Shown here: positions 49,241 through 58,312 of the stretch, one piece after another
Layout: each line of letters opens with the position of its first letter
Numbering within the stretch: position 1 is the stretch's first letter
Assembly: GCA_015063245.1 (NCBI GenBank)
Contig: SUSV01000002.1
Coordinates: forward strand, 209,000-272,999
Direction: 5' to 3'
DNA: 64,000 nucleotides
From: Thermoplasmata archaeon
GTDB taxonomy: Archaea; Thermoplasmatota; Thermoplasmata; Methanomassiliicoccales; Methanomethylophilaceae
Translations under genes and position numbers: made by a program
Notes under the pieces: model-generated
The model's database searches: none
The model's input: only the letters and a program-made list of their open reading frames with translations
What the model was told of the DNA's origin: nothing

Positions 49241-49818
49241 TGCTTCGCCTCTGAGATGTTGTGGATGAAATTGTTGAGTATCCTGTCCCCTTCGGGAGTC
49301 ATTATGGATTCGGGATGGAATTGGAGACCGTAGATCGGATAATCGGTGTGTCTGACTGCCATGACCTCTCCGTCCTCGGTGGTGGCTATGGTCCTGAGGC
49401 AGGCAGGGATGGTCGCAGGGTCGGCCGCGAGGGAATGATATCTTGCGACCTCGGTCCTCTCGCTCACTCCTTCGAAGAGGGGGTCGGGCTCGATGGTGAC
49501 GATGGATTGTTTCCCGTGCATCAGCTGTCTCGCATAGGTAACCGTGGCGCCGAAGGCGCGGCATATTGCCTGATGACCCAGACATACTCCGAGGATGGGA
49601 TATTTCCTGCCTAGTTCCCTGACGACATCGATGCACACCCCTGCATCCTCCGGCCTTCCGGGACCGGGTGAGATGACGATAGCATCAGGATGCAGAGCAT
49701 CGATCTCCCCGACGGTCATGGCATCGTTCCTGACTACCTTAAGGTCGGGCTCGATCGCTCCGATCATCTGATACAGGTTGTAGGAGAAGCTGTCGTAGTT
49801 GTCGATGAGGAGGATCAT
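49237..49818 (-). CDS. trpG: Anthranilate synthase component II (glutamine amidotransferase)
   Basis: The 193-aa class I amidotransferase has [27 protein letters not shown], the Cys nucleophile in [12 protein letters not shown] and the His-Glu pair in GLQFHPESI. It feeds ammonia to TrpE, whose gene it overlaps by 4 bases. Confidence 0.94.
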   Translation of the reverse strand: MILLIDNYDSFSYNLYQMIGAIEPDLKVVRNDAMTVGEIDALHPDAIVISPGPGRPEDAGVCIDVVRELGRKYPILGVCLGHQAICRAFGATVTYARQLMHGKQSIVTIEPDPLFEGVSERTEVARYHSLAADPATIPACLRTIATTEDGEVMAVRHTDYPIYGLQFHPESIMTPEGDRILNNFIHNISEAKQ

Positions 49819-51278
49819 ATGTCCTCACTCTCCGCTGTCCTGAGGGCCTTGATGACAGCCGCTGCCTTATCGAGCGATTCCTGGTATTCCTTCTCAGGGA
49901 CAGAATCTGCCACGATCCCCGCCCCGCTCCTGATGAAGACCTTGTCGTTCTTCTTGTAGGCTATGCGAATAGCGATGCAGAGGTCCAGGTTCCCGGAGAA
50001 GTCTATGTAACCGATGCCTCCCCCATAGATCCCTCTCTTGTTGTTCTCGAGGTCGTTGATGAGCTGGCAGGCCCTGATCTTGGGTGCTCCGGACAGCGTT
50101 CCCGCCGGAAGGATGGCCGATACCGCATCGAGGGCATCGCAGTCGTCGCGTATCTCCGCCCTCACGGTGGAGCCGATGTGCATCACATGGGAGTAGCGCT
50201 CGATGACATGGTATTTCTCCAGAGCGACCGTTCCGAACTTGGCGATCTTCCCGAGGTCGTTGCGTCCTAGGTCTACGAGCATGTTGTGCTCCGCCAGCTC
50301 CTTCGGATCCGCCAGGAGCTCCTTCTCAAGGCGTAGGTCCTCCTCCTCGGTCACTCCCCTGGGCCTCGTTCCGGCCAATGGGAATGTGTGGAGGATCCCG
50401 TCCTCCAGCTTGACCAGGGTTTCCGGAGAAGCCCCGGCGACCTCCATGTCGGTTCCCGAGAAGTAGAACATGTAGGGCGACGGATTGAGGGATCTGAGCA
50501 CGCGGTAGGTGTTGAACAGGCTACCTTCGAAGTCCGCCTCAAGTCTGTTGGAGAGCACGATCTGGAATATGTCCCCCTCCACGATGTGGTGCTTTGTCTT
50601 CTCGACCATGGAGCAGAAAGTCTCCTTGTCGAAGTATGGCTTCAGAGTGGAGAACAGCTTGCCGCTCAGGTTAGGGCGGGGCGTGCCGTATCTCACGAGC
50701 TCCATGATGCTGAGCAGCTCGTGCTTGGCCTTCTCGTAGTTGGCCGCAGGTTCATCCAAGCGGATGTTGTAGATCAGGAGCATCTTCTGAGTGAAGTTGT
50801 CGAAGACGATCAGCTTGTCGAACAGCAGCAGATCGATGTCCTTGAAGCCCTCCGTATCCTTGGCATCCAGCCTGAGGGACGGCTCAGCGTACTTGAGGTA
50901 ATCATACGCGAAATAGCCGACGAGGCCTCCGGTGAACGGAGGGAATCCCTCGACGCGGGGGCTCCTGTACTCATCAAGAACCTTGCGGATCTCCGAGTCT
51001 GGGTCATCCGTCCTGAACCTTTTGTCGCCGACCACCATCTCGCCGTCGAGTATGGTGATCCCCAATGTAGGGTCGAATCCGAGGAACGTGTAGCGTCCCC
51101 ACTTCTTGGAAGAGTCCGCGCTCTCAAGCATGAAGCAGTGCTGATCGACATTCATGAGTGCTCTCATGACTTCAACGGGCGTCCTGAAATCGGACAGTAT
51201 CTCCTGACATACGGGGCAGATGGTGTATCTTTCATCTTTGGCGTATGCCTTCACCTCTTCCAAGGTCGGTCTCATCAT
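49815..51278 (-). CDS. trpE: Anthranilate synthase component I
   Basis: The 487-aa chorismate-binding enzyme has FMLESADSSKKWGRYTFLG near the N-terminus, the LLES-type region that binds feedback Trp. It also has FQIVLSNRLEADF, FYFSGTDMEVAGASPETLVK, PLAGTRPRG, DLGRNDLGK and LSGAPKIRACQLI. It is the first gene of trpEGDCFBA. The upstream 160 bases are packed with TGTA/TACA boxes, so control by a Trp repressor is likely. Confidence 0.95.
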   Translation of the reverse strand: MMRPTLEEVKAYAKDERYTICPVCQEILSDFRTPVEVMRALMNVDQHCFMLESADSSKKWGRYTFLGFDPTLGITILDGEMVVGDKRFRTDDPDSEIRKVLDEYRSPRVEGFPPFTGGLVGYFAYDYLKYAEPSLRLDAKDTEGFKDIDLLLFDKLIVFDNFTQKMLLIYNIRLDEPAANYEKAKHELLSIMELVRYGTPRPNLSGKLFSTLKPYFDKETFCSMVEKTKHHIVEGDIFQIVLSNRLEADFEGSLFNTYRVLRSLNPSPYMFYFSGTDMEVAGASPETLVKLEDGILHTFPLAGTRPRGVTEEEDLRLEKELLADPKELAEHNMLVDLGRNDLGKIAKFGTVALEKYHVIERYSHVMHIGSTVRAEIRDDCDALDAVSAILPAGTLSGAPKIRACQLINDLENNKRGIYGGGIGYIDFSGNLDLCIAIRIAYKKNDKVFIRSGAGIVADSVPEKEYQESLDKAAAVIKALRTAESEDI

Positions 51279-51302
51279 ATTCTCAACTCCAATGTATCAA
51301 TA

Positions 51303-51393
51303 TATACATCAGTGTATGTTTGTAGATGTTGGTATACAAAAATGTATAATAAGTTACTGGAAATTGATGAATAATAAAGTACAGTGTTGTATG
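51303..51393. promoter_or_regulatory. Three TACA-N4-TGTA operators upstream of trpE
   Basis: TACA-N4-TGTA occurs at 51305-51316, 51335-51346 and 51380-51391. The first two extend to TATACA-tcag-TGTATG and TATACA-aaaa-TGTATA. Starts are 30 and 45 bases apart, close to 3 helical turns and 4.3 turns. The gap 51279-51439 has no gene. The boxes resemble TrpY sites (TGTACA) of other methanogens. Confidence 0.65.
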
Positions 51394-51439
51394 AAAATAT
51401 ACTAAAATATAAGATATTAAGAGGTTTGGAGTTTAGAGC

Positions 51440-52486
51440 TCAGCAGATCCTGGGAACAGGGTCTCCGGCCGGTGCCTCGAGGATCCTCTTTCCGCCGATC
51501 TCGGTCTTGAGGACGACCCTCTCGACGCCTTCCGTGGCGTAACCGATGATCGCAGCGTTCTTTCCCTCGGGAGTTCTCCTCAGTGTCTTGAGGACCTCTT
51601 CCGCCATCTCCGGGACGACTCCGATGACCGCCTTTCCCTCGTTTCCGATGCTGAGGGGGTCGATACCGAGGAGGTCGCATCCGTTGACGACTGCATCCCT
51701 GAGGGGGATGTCCGCGTAATTGATCTCCATTCCGATATGTGATTTGGAGCACCACTCGTTGAGCGTGTTGGCGAGTCCTCCGCGTGTGGGGTCCTTCATG
51801 GCGACGATCCCTCCGGTCTTGAGACCCTCGGCGATCATATTGTTGAGAGGCGCCACATCGGACTGTACCTCCGCATCGAATCCGTATCCCTCGCGGAACG
51901 AGAGCAATGCAACACCGTGGTCGCCGACGTATCCCGAGACGATGATCGCATCGCCGGGCCTGACGTTGGAATCCGTACACCATCTGTTGTCAACCTTCCT
52001 GTACTCGGCCGCTTTCGCAAGGTTGGAGTCGAGGTAGGGCGACCTCTTTCCGATCGCGGATGTGGACATGACCATCTGGTCGACAGCTCCCGCTTCGACG
52101 ACCTTCGTGTCTCCGGTGACTATGGGGACTCCGCATCCCGCCGCGGTCTGTCCCATGCTCTCCATGACCTTGTCGACGATCTCGATGTCGAGACCCTCCT
52201 CGATGATCACGGAGCATGCGAGTCCGATAGGGGTCGCACCCATGACGGAGATATCGTTGACTGTTCCCGCTACGGAGATCTTTCCGATGTCCCCTCCGGG
52301 GAAGAACAATGGCTTCACAGTGTGCCCGTCGATGGTGAACACAACGTCATCCACAACTGCGGAATCATCCATAGAGTCCAACGGTACTTCCGCCTTCATC
52401 TTGGGGAAGTGGCTTGTGATGTGCTTGCCGAGGAACTCCTGCATGAGCTCTCCTCCGGCCCCGTGATTCATGATCACCTTCGACAT
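51440..52486 (-). CDS. hypE: Hydrogenase expression/formation protein HypE
   Basis: The 348-aa protein has the N-terminal MNHGAGGELMQEFL, DDSAVVDD, FPGGDIGKISVAGTVNDI, TGDTKVVE and the C-terminal PRIC, whose last Cys is the carbamoyl/cyano carrier. It dehydrates HypF-bound carbamoyl to make the CN ligands of NiFe hydrogenases, consistent with hydrogen-using metabolism. The start is ATG 52486. It stands alone; hypF and other hyp genes are not here. Confidence 0.95.
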   Translation of the reverse strand: MSKVIMNHGAGGELMQEFLGKHITSHFPKMKAEVPLDSMDDSAVVDDVVFTIDGHTVKPLFFPGGDIGKISVAGTVNDISVMGATPIGLACSVIIEEGLDIEIVDKVMESMGQTAAGCGVPIVTGDTKVVEAGAVDQMVMSTSAIGKRSPYLDSNLAKAAEYRKVDNRWCTDSNVRPGDAIIVSGYVGDHGVALLSFREGYGFDAEVQSDVAPLNNMIAEGLKTGGIVAMKDPTRGGLANTLNEWCSKSHIGMEINYADIPLRDAVVNGCDLLGIDPLSIGNEGKAVIGVVPEMAEEVLKTLRRTPEGKNAAIIGYATEGVERVVLKTEIGGKRILEAPAGDPVPRIC

Positions 52487-52620
52487 AATCCGAGGATATC
52501 GTAGGATGGATAAAGGTATTGCGCGTTGGTTCAGCATCAGGAACGGGATGATAAGATGAGGGATTCGCGGTCCAAGACACGGGTAAAAAGTATTAATCGC
52601 GTGTCGCACTAATCATGCCC

Positions 52621-52697
52621 GGCCTTATGGGGTAGCTTGGATATCCTGCCGGACCTCGACTCCGATGACCTGGGTTCGAATCCCAGTAGGGCCACCA
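52621..52697 (+). tRNA. tRNA-Arg (anticodon TCG) with unusual anticodon loop, CCA encoded
   Basis: The acceptor GGCCTTA (52621-52627) pairs with TAGGGCC (52687-52693). The T-stem is CTGGG/CCCAG with loop TTCGAAT, and A plus CCA follow. The anticodon arm reads CCGGA-CCTCGAC-TCCGA: four good pairs with a C-A mismatch at the top, anticodon TCG and C rather than T at position 33. The D-stem is weak. It could be functional or a decaying copy. A TATA-like agtattaat lies at 52589-52597. Confidence 0.7.
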
Positions 52698-52741
52698 TTC
52701 TTCAATTATCAAATAAAAAAGGAAGGGGTTTAGGGTCCCGT

Positions 52742-53266
52742 TTATGCTCCGGGATACTTGATGAGGGAGAACGGATGGTACTTCTCGAACTTCTCCATTC
52801 CCTTGAGTCCTGCCAGCTCGATGACGAACCCTATGCTGACGATCTCTCCCTTGAGCCTCTCGACCAGCTTGACGACGGCTTCAGTGGTTCCTCCGGTGGC
52901 GATGAGGTCATCGATGATGACGACCTTCTGACCGGGCTTGATGGCATCGGTATGCATCTCGATCGTCGCTGTACCGTATTCCAGCGCGTATTCTTCGGAG
53001 ATCACTTCTCTCGGGAGCTTCCCCTTCTTCCGGGCGAGGATGAATCCCTTCCCCATCGCATATGCGACGGGCGCTCCGAAGAGGAATCCGCGGGATTCCG
53101 ATCCGACGATGACATCGAAATCGACTCCCTTCAGATGCTCGACGAGGCCGTCGATGGTCTGCTTCAGTCCGTCGGGGTCCTGGACGAGTGTCGTCACATC
53201 CCTGAACATGATGCCCTCTTTGGGGAAGTCGGGTATAGTGGTCACATAATCGGCTAATTCTTTCAT
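52742..53266 (-). CDS. apt: Adenine phosphoribosyltransferase
   Basis: The 174-aa protein has IPDFPKEGIMFRDVTTLV, VGSESRGFLFGAPVAY, LARKKGKLP and the PRPP loop VVIIDDLIATGGTTEA, as in bacterial-type Apt. It salvages adenine to AMP. The start at ATG 53266 (MKELADYV) matches the family; the frame to 53344 extends too far. Downstream of the membrane protein gene, 32 bases away. Confidence 0.93.
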   Translation of the reverse strand: MKELADYVTTIPDFPKEGIMFRDVTTLVQDPDGLKQTIDGLVEHLKGVDFDVIVGSESRGFLFGAPVAYAMGKGFILARKKGKLPREVISEEYALEYGTATIEMHTDAIKPGQKVVIIDDLIATGGTTEAVVKLVERLKGEIVSIGFVIELAGLKGMEKFEKYHPFSLIKYPGA

Positions 53267-53298
53267 AGATGGGGATGTGAAAACAAGTAGAAATATCC

Positions 53299-53661
53299 TC
53301 ACAGGAAACGTCTGCTCCTGATGAGCATCACGGCGGATGCGCACAGCATGGCGGCGATGACACAGACGGATGTGATCATCACATCCTCGGTGTACAGATA
53401 CACGAATCCGCAGACCCCGACCCCTGCGAGCAGGACGCCTGCCATGATGGCCCCGTCAGCGGTGGTCGGACCGCCCACTTCACGGGACTCGTCACGAAGG
53501 AAGAATGACAGTGCCAGGAATGCTCCTGAAGCAATGAGGAACGTGAACACTCCCTGCATCAGGCCGAGGAATATCCCGACCCCGATGCCCAGGGCGATCG
53601 CTGCAGCCAGGGCAGCGCCCGTGATGCTGTTCCATCTCTTGGTCTCGGATTCCTCCGTCAT
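53299..53661 (-). CDS. Small membrane protein, four TM segments, function unknown
   Basis: The 120-aa protein has hydrophobic segments at about residues 15-33, 37-54, 70-90 and 94-113. They are Gly/Ala-rich, with a charged loop (FLRDESREVGGPTTADG). No family recognised. It may share a transcript with apt. Confidence 0.65.
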   Translation of the reverse strand: MTEESETKRWNSITGAALAAAIALGIGVGIFLGLMQGVFTFLIASGAFLALSFFLRDESREVGGPTTADGAIMAGVLLAGVGVCGFVYLYTEDVMITSVCVIAAMLCASAVMLIRSRRFL

Positions 53662-53766
53662 GCTCCCTGTGACTCACTCATAGCTAATAACCGTAACGTT
53701 CGGACCATGTGGTATATTCTAGGTTCTGACATATAATTATAATAAGAAGAGTGGAATTTGAGAAGC

Positions 53767-55950
53767 ATGCCTAGCAGCAGGTTCAGAGCCGTAGACGAAG
53801 CGTTCAGGAAGATGCCCATAGAAGTGGAGCCTCCGGAGGGATTGACCTCGGAGTACTATGGATGCAACGTCTTCAATAGGAAGGCTATGAGGGAATACCT
53901 GTCCGAGGACACCAGGCGCAAGATCTATGAGTCCAGCGAGCAGGGGAAGACCCTCGACAGGGAGACTGCCGAGGATGTCGCTGCAGGTCTGAAGAAATGG
54001 GCGCTTGCCAAAGGGGCGACCCACTACACCCACTGGTTCCAGCCTCTCACGGGAGGGACTGCCGAGAAGCACGTGTCCTTCATCGAACCCTTCGGAAAGG
54101 GAGAGGCGATCGAGGAGCTGACGGGAAAGCTGCTCTGCCAGCAGGAGTCCGATGCATCGTCGTTCCCTAACGGCGGTCTGAGGAACACCTTCGAGGCAAG
54201 GGGCTACACCGCATGGGATCCATCGTCCCCTGCGTTCATAATCAAGGATACGCTCTGTATCCCCACTATATTCATCTCATACAACGGGGAGGCCCTGGAC
54301 TACAAGGCCCCCCTTCTCAGGTCCGAGATCGCCGTTGCCAAGGCGGCCGAGGACCTCCTCACATACTTCGGGATCAAGGATGACATGGTCGTATCCTATC
54401 TCGGATGGGAGCAGGAGTACTTCCTTGTGGATTCCTCCCTGTATTCGCTGCGTCCCGACCTCGTGATGGTCGACAGGACCCTGATCGGGCACAACGCCGC
54501 CAGGAACCAGCAGCTCGAGGACCACTACCTCGGATCCATCCCGGAGAGGGTCCTCGCATTCATGAGGGACCTGGAATTCGAGTGCTACAAGCTCGGTGTG
54601 CCCATCAAGGCGAGGCACAACGAGGTCGCACCCAACCAGTTCGAGATCGCTCCTGTGTTCGAGGTCGCCAACCTGGCCAACGACCACAACCTGGTCCTGA
54701 TGGCCATGATGAAGAAGGTCTCGGAGCTGCACGGCTTCAAGGTGATCTTCCACGAGAAGCCCTTCGCAGGGGTCAACGGTTCAGGAAAGCATTGCAACTG
54801 GTCCATCGGAACCAGGTCCGGAATCGGGCTGTTCACGCCCGGGAAGACCGACAACGAGAACCTGATGTTCCTGATGTTCGTCTCGAACGTCCTGAAGGCG
54901 GTCTATGACAACAACGCACTGCTCAAGGCGTCGGTCCTCAACGCCACCAACGCCCACAGGCTCGGGGCCAACGAGGCGCCTCCGGCGATCATCTCCGCCT
55001 TCCTCGGCACACAGCTGATGCAGGCCTTCGAGGAGCTGCTCACCTCCAACGACATGGTCAAGCTCAAGGACAAGACCACATACAGCCTGAACATCCCGCA
55101 GATCCCGGAGCTCATGCTGGACAACACCGACAGGAACAGGACCTCCCCGTTCGCGTTCACCGGCAACAGGTTCGAGTTCAGGGCGGTGGGCTCATCGGCC
55201 AACTGCTCCAACGCCATAGCTACGCTCAACACCATCGTGGCGGATCAGCTCGCATCATTCAAGGCGGCAGTGGACAAGAGGGTGGCCGCAGGCACGCCTG
55301 CCATGCAGGCGATCCTCGATGAGACCCGCGAGACGTACAAGGCATCCAGGAGCATATGCTTCGACGGTAACGGATATTCCGACGAGTGGAAGAAGGAGGC
55401 CAAGAAACGCGGGCTCGACTGCGAGACATCGGCGCCTAAGGCATACAGCATCCTCACTGATAAGAAGACGGTCGACCTCTACAGGAGGACCGGTGTCATG
55501 ACCGAGGCCGAGCTCGAGGCCAGGAGGGATACGTTCTGCGACATCTACAGCAAGAAGGTCGAGATCGAGGCAAGGGTCCTTGCGGACCTCACCGCCAACC
55601 ATATCCTTCCCGTAGCTACGCATTACGAGACCAGGCTGCTCGACAATGTCGCGAAGATGAAGGCCGTCTTCTCAGGTGCGGAGTTCAAGAGCCTCTCGGA
55701 AGGAGAGGTAGATATAATCAGGGATCTCGCGGTCCACATCTCCGAGGCGCGTCAGCTTGCCATCGAGATGGAGGAGGCATGCGACAAGGCCAACAAGTCC
55801 AAGACGGATTACAACAAGGCCGTCGCATACCACGACAAGGTGGCCCCGTTCCTCGACGAGCTTAGGCTGCATATCGACAGGCTCGAGATGATCGTCGACG
55901 ATGAGATGTGGCCTCTGCCGAAGTACCGCGAGCTGCTCTTCATCCGCTGA
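53767..55950 (+). CDS. glnN: Glutamine synthetase type III
   Basis: The 727-aa protein has the GSIII layout: THYTHWFQPLTGGTAEKHVSF, SYLGWEQEYFLVD, IKARHNEVAPNQFEIAPVFE, FHEKPFAGVNGSGKHCNWS, NATNAHRLGANEAPPAI and FRAVGSS. It ligates ammonia to glutamate. The type is much larger than the archaeal GSI and more common in Bacteroidetes and cyanobacteria, so it may be a transferred gene. The start at ATG 53767 fits a TATA at about 53729-53741 (catataattataa) and a nearly leaderless mRNA; the TTG at 53758 is less likely. Confidence 0.95.
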   Translation: MPSSRFRAVDEAFRKMPIEVEPPEGLTSEYYGCNVFNRKAMREYLSEDTRRKIYESSEQGKTLDRETAEDVAAGLKKWALAKGATHYTHWFQPLTGGTAEKHVSFIEPFGKGEAIEELTGKLLCQQESDASSFPNGGLRNTFEARGYTAWDPSSPAFIIKDTLCIPTIFISYNGEALDYKAPLLRSEIAVAKAAEDLLTYFGIKDDMVVSYLGWEQEYFLVDSSLYSLRPDLVMVDRTLIGHNAARNQQLEDHYLGSIPERVLAFMRDLEFECYKLGVPIKARHNEVAPNQFEIAPVFEVANLANDHNLVLMAMMKKVSELHGFKVIFHEKPFAGVNGSGKHCNWSIGTRSGIGLFTPGKTDNENLMFLMFVSNVLKAVYDNNALLKASVLNATNAHRLGANEAPPAIISAFLGTQLMQAFEELLTSNDMVKLKDKTTYSLNIPQIPELMLDNTDRNRTSPFAFTGNRFEFRAVGSSANCSNAIATLNTIVADQLASFKAAVDKRVAAGTPAMQAILDETRETYKASRSICFDGNGYSDEWKKEAKKRGLDCETSAPKAYSILTDKKTVDLYRRTGVMTEAELEARRDTFCDIYSKKVEIEARVLADLTANHILPVATHYETRLLDNVAKMKAVFSGAEFKSLSEGEVDIIRDLAVHISEARQLAIEMEEACDKANKSKTDYNKAVAYHDKVAPFLDELRLHIDRLEMIVDDEMWPLPKYRELLFIR

Positions 55951-55990
55951 GTCCAGATATTCCGAGAAGCCTTCGAGGGACGATACGGAC

Positions 55991-56023
55991 AACCGTAAGG
56001 ACATACGGTTATATTTATATAGA
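55991..56023 (+). promoter_or_regulatory. Thermosome promoter with adjoining inverted repeat
   Basis: TATA sequence tatatttatatag (56010-56022) is preceded directly by aaccgta-aggaca-tacggtt (55991-56010), a perfect 7-bp inverted repeat over the BRE position. A repressor bound there would block TFB/TBP, which fits heat-shock control. Confidence 0.6.
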
Positions 56024-56082
56024 AGAACAAACTTTATCCGTATCAGTCATTCCATAACATGGAATATATTGGAGGAAGAAGA

Positions 56083-57708
56083 ATGGGAATGGGTAACGCC
56101 CCAGTAATCATCCTTAGAGAAGGAACAAAGAGGGAGAAAGGAAAAGACGCACAGATGAACAACATCTCGGCAGCAGTCGCCATCTCCGGTGCAGTCAAGA
56201 GCAGTTTGGGACCCAGGGGAATGGACAAGATGCTTGTCGATTCCATGGGAGATGTCATCATCACCAACGACGGTGTGACGATCCTCAAGGAAATGGATGT
56301 CCAGCACCCCGCAGCTAAGATGCTCGTCGAGGTCGCAAAGACCCAGGACGCAGAGGTCGGAGATGGAACAACAACATCAGTCGTCCTCGCAGGAGAGCTC
56401 CTCAAGAAGGCAACAGACCTGATCGACGCCAACGTGCACCCCACGATCATCACAAAGGGATACAGGATGGCGAACGAGAAGGCACAGGAGATCCTCGAGA
56501 AGACTGCAATGAAGGTCTCGATTGATGATGACAAGACACTCAAGCTCATCGCAGAGACCGCAATGATCTCCAAGCAGGTCAACCAGTCCAAGGAGTTCTT
56601 CGCAGACCTCGTCGTCGACGCAGTCAAGACTGTCGCAGACAAGAAGGGCGACGGATACGAGATCGACCTCAAGAACATCACAACAGTCAAGAAGGCCGGT
56701 GCCAACATGGAGGACACCGAGCTGATCAAGGGACTCGTCATCGACAAGGAGCCCGTACAGCTCAACATGGACGAGATCGTCAAGAACGCGAAGATCGCAC
56801 TCATCGATGCGGCATTCGAGGTCAAGAAGACCGAGATCGACGCGAAGATCCAGATCAACGACCCCTCACAGCTCTCCGCATTCGTCAAGGAAGAGGAGAA
56901 CATGCTCAAGAGGATGGTCGACAAGGTCGTCGAGGCTGGTGCGAACGTCGTCTTCTGCCAGAAGGGAATCGACGACCCCGCACAGCACATGTTCACAAAT
57001 GCAGGCATCTACGCATGCAGGCGTGTCAAGAAGTCCGACATGGAGAGGCTCGCAAAGTCAACCGGAGCATCCATCATCAACAACATCAACGACCTGGACA
57101 AGTCCGATCTCGGATACGCAGACCTCGTTGAGCTGAAGAAGGTCGGAGAGGAGAAGATGACATTCGTCAGCGGCCTCAAGGACCCCAAGACCGTGACGAT
57201 CCTCGTAAGGGGAGGAACCACACACGTCGCAGACGAGGTCGAGAGATCGCTCGTCGACGCATGGTCCGTCGTCAAGGTCGCTATCGAGGACGGAAAGATG
57301 GTCACAGGCGGAGGATCCACAGCAATGGAGATCGCAATGCAGCTCCGTGACTACGCTCAGTCCGTCGGAGGACGCGAGCAGATCGCAATTGAGTCGTTCG
57401 CTTCCGCGATGGAGGTCATCCCCTCGACACTCGCCGAGAACGCAGGACAGGATCCCATCAACATCCTCATCGAGATGAGGAAGCAGCACAAGGCGAAGAA
57501 GACATACGCTGGATTCAACCCCTACACCGGAAAGGTCGAGGACATGAAGAAGCTGAATGTCATCGAGCCCTACAGGATCGGAAAGCAGGCCATCAACTCT
57601 GCTACCGATGCTGCCGTCATGATCCTCAGGATCGACGACGTCATCGCCTCCGCCAGCCACGGCGGACCCGGCCCACAGGACATGCCTGACATGGGCGACA
57701 TGATGTAA
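56083..57708 (+). CDS. thsA: Thermosome subunit (group II chaperonin)
   Basis: The 541-aa protein has GPRGMDKMLVDSMGDVIITNDGVTILKEMD, QDAEVGDGTTTSVVLAGEL, KKAGANMEDTELIKGLVIDK and GGGSTAMEIAMQL, ending in an M/P/G-rich tail (PGPQDMPDMGDMM). It forms the ATP-driven double-ring folding chamber. The start at ATG 56083 follows GGAGG at a 7-base spacing; the ATG at 56059 precedes that ribosome site. It is followed by a terminator hairpin and then the DnaK system. Confidence 0.95.
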   Translation: MGMGNAPVIILREGTKREKGKDAQMNNISAAVAISGAVKSSLGPRGMDKMLVDSMGDVIITNDGVTILKEMDVQHPAAKMLVEVAKTQDAEVGDGTTTSVVLAGELLKKATDLIDANVHPTIITKGYRMANEKAQEILEKTAMKVSIDDDKTLKLIAETAMISKQVNQSKEFFADLVVDAVKTVADKKGDGYEIDLKNITTVKKAGANMEDTELIKGLVIDKEPVQLNMDEIVKNAKIALIDAAFEVKKTEIDAKIQINDPSQLSAFVKEEENMLKRMVDKVVEAGANVVFCQKGIDDPAQHMFTNAGIYACRRVKKSDMERLAKSTGASIINNINDLDKSDLGYADLVELKKVGEEKMTFVSGLKDPKTVTILVRGGTTHVADEVERSLVDAWSVVKVAIEDGKMVTGGGSTAMEIAMQLRDYAQSVGGREQIAIESFASAMEVIPSTLAENAGQDPINILIEMRKQHKAKKTYAGFNPYTGKVEDMKKLNVIEPYRIGKQAINSATDAAVMILRIDDVIASASHGGPGPQDMPDMGDMM

Positions 57709-57721
57709 ACACGTTGAATCG

Positions 57722-57740
57722 GCGGGGGTTCTGCCCCCGC
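57722..57740 (+). terminator. Hairpin between thermosome and grpE
   Basis: gcggggg-ttctg-cccccgc (57722-57740) is a perfect 7-bp G/C stem 13 bases after the thermosome stop. No T-run follows, so it may attenuate rather than stop transcription into grpE. Confidence 0.55.
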
Positions 57741-57773
57741 ATCCCCTTATCCAAGCACTACGAAGGCGACCCT

Positions 57774-58292
57774 ATGACTGATAAGTCTAAACAGAAGAAC
57801 AAGGACGAGGCATCCACCGAGGATGTCGAGATCGTCGAGGAAGCCCCTGAGACGGACCCTCTCAAAGAGGCCCAGGAGCAGGCGGCCAAGTACCTCGATA
57901 TGGCCCGGAGGATCCAGGCGGATTTCGACAACTACCGCAAGAGGACGCAGCGTGAGAACGAGGAGTTCAGAAAGTACGCGAGCGCCGGCATCGTCACTGA
58001 TCTGCTTAACATCGTGGACGATCTGGACCGTGCTCTGGAACATGCAAAGGAAGACGACGATCTGGCTGTCGGGATCAAAGGGGTCAGGACCAACCTGATG
58101 AAGATCCTCGAGAGCAACGGGCTCCAGGAGATTCCCGCGGACGGAAAGTTCGATCCCAACTACCACGAGGCGCTCTGCACCGTGGACGGCGATGAGGACG
58201 ACCAGATCGCAGAGGTATTCCAGAAGGGATACACATTGAACGGAAAGGTCATTAGATTCACCAAAGTGAAAGTGACAAAGAAAACGGCTTAA
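57774..58292 (+). CDS. grpE: Nucleotide exchange factor GrpE
   Basis: The 172-aa protein has an acidic N-terminus, a long helix (KEAQEQAAKYLDMARRIQADFDNYRKRTQ) and the beta-domain FDPNYHEALCTVDG, then FQKGYTLNGKVIRFTKV. It releases ADP from DnaK. ATG 57774 is preferred to the upstream frame, which passes through the hairpin. It is the first gene of grpE-dnaK-dnaJ. Confidence 0.94.
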   Translation: MTDKSKQKNKDEASTEDVEIVEEAPETDPLKEAQEQAAKYLDMARRIQADFDNYRKRTQRENEEFRKYASAGIVTDLLNIVDDLDRALEHAKEDDDLAVGIKGVRTNLMKILESNGLQEIPADGKFDPNYHEALCTVDGDEDDQIAEVFQKGYTLNGKVIRFTKVKVTKKTA

Positions 58293-58312
58293 AATTAGGA
58301 AGGTGAGCAAGT

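Noticed and set aside
52621..52697. tRNA-Ser (CGA) reading of the odd tRNA, with U33 kept
   Set aside because: Shifting the loop by one base destroys the anticodon stem, and there is no long variable arm as Ser tRNAs need.
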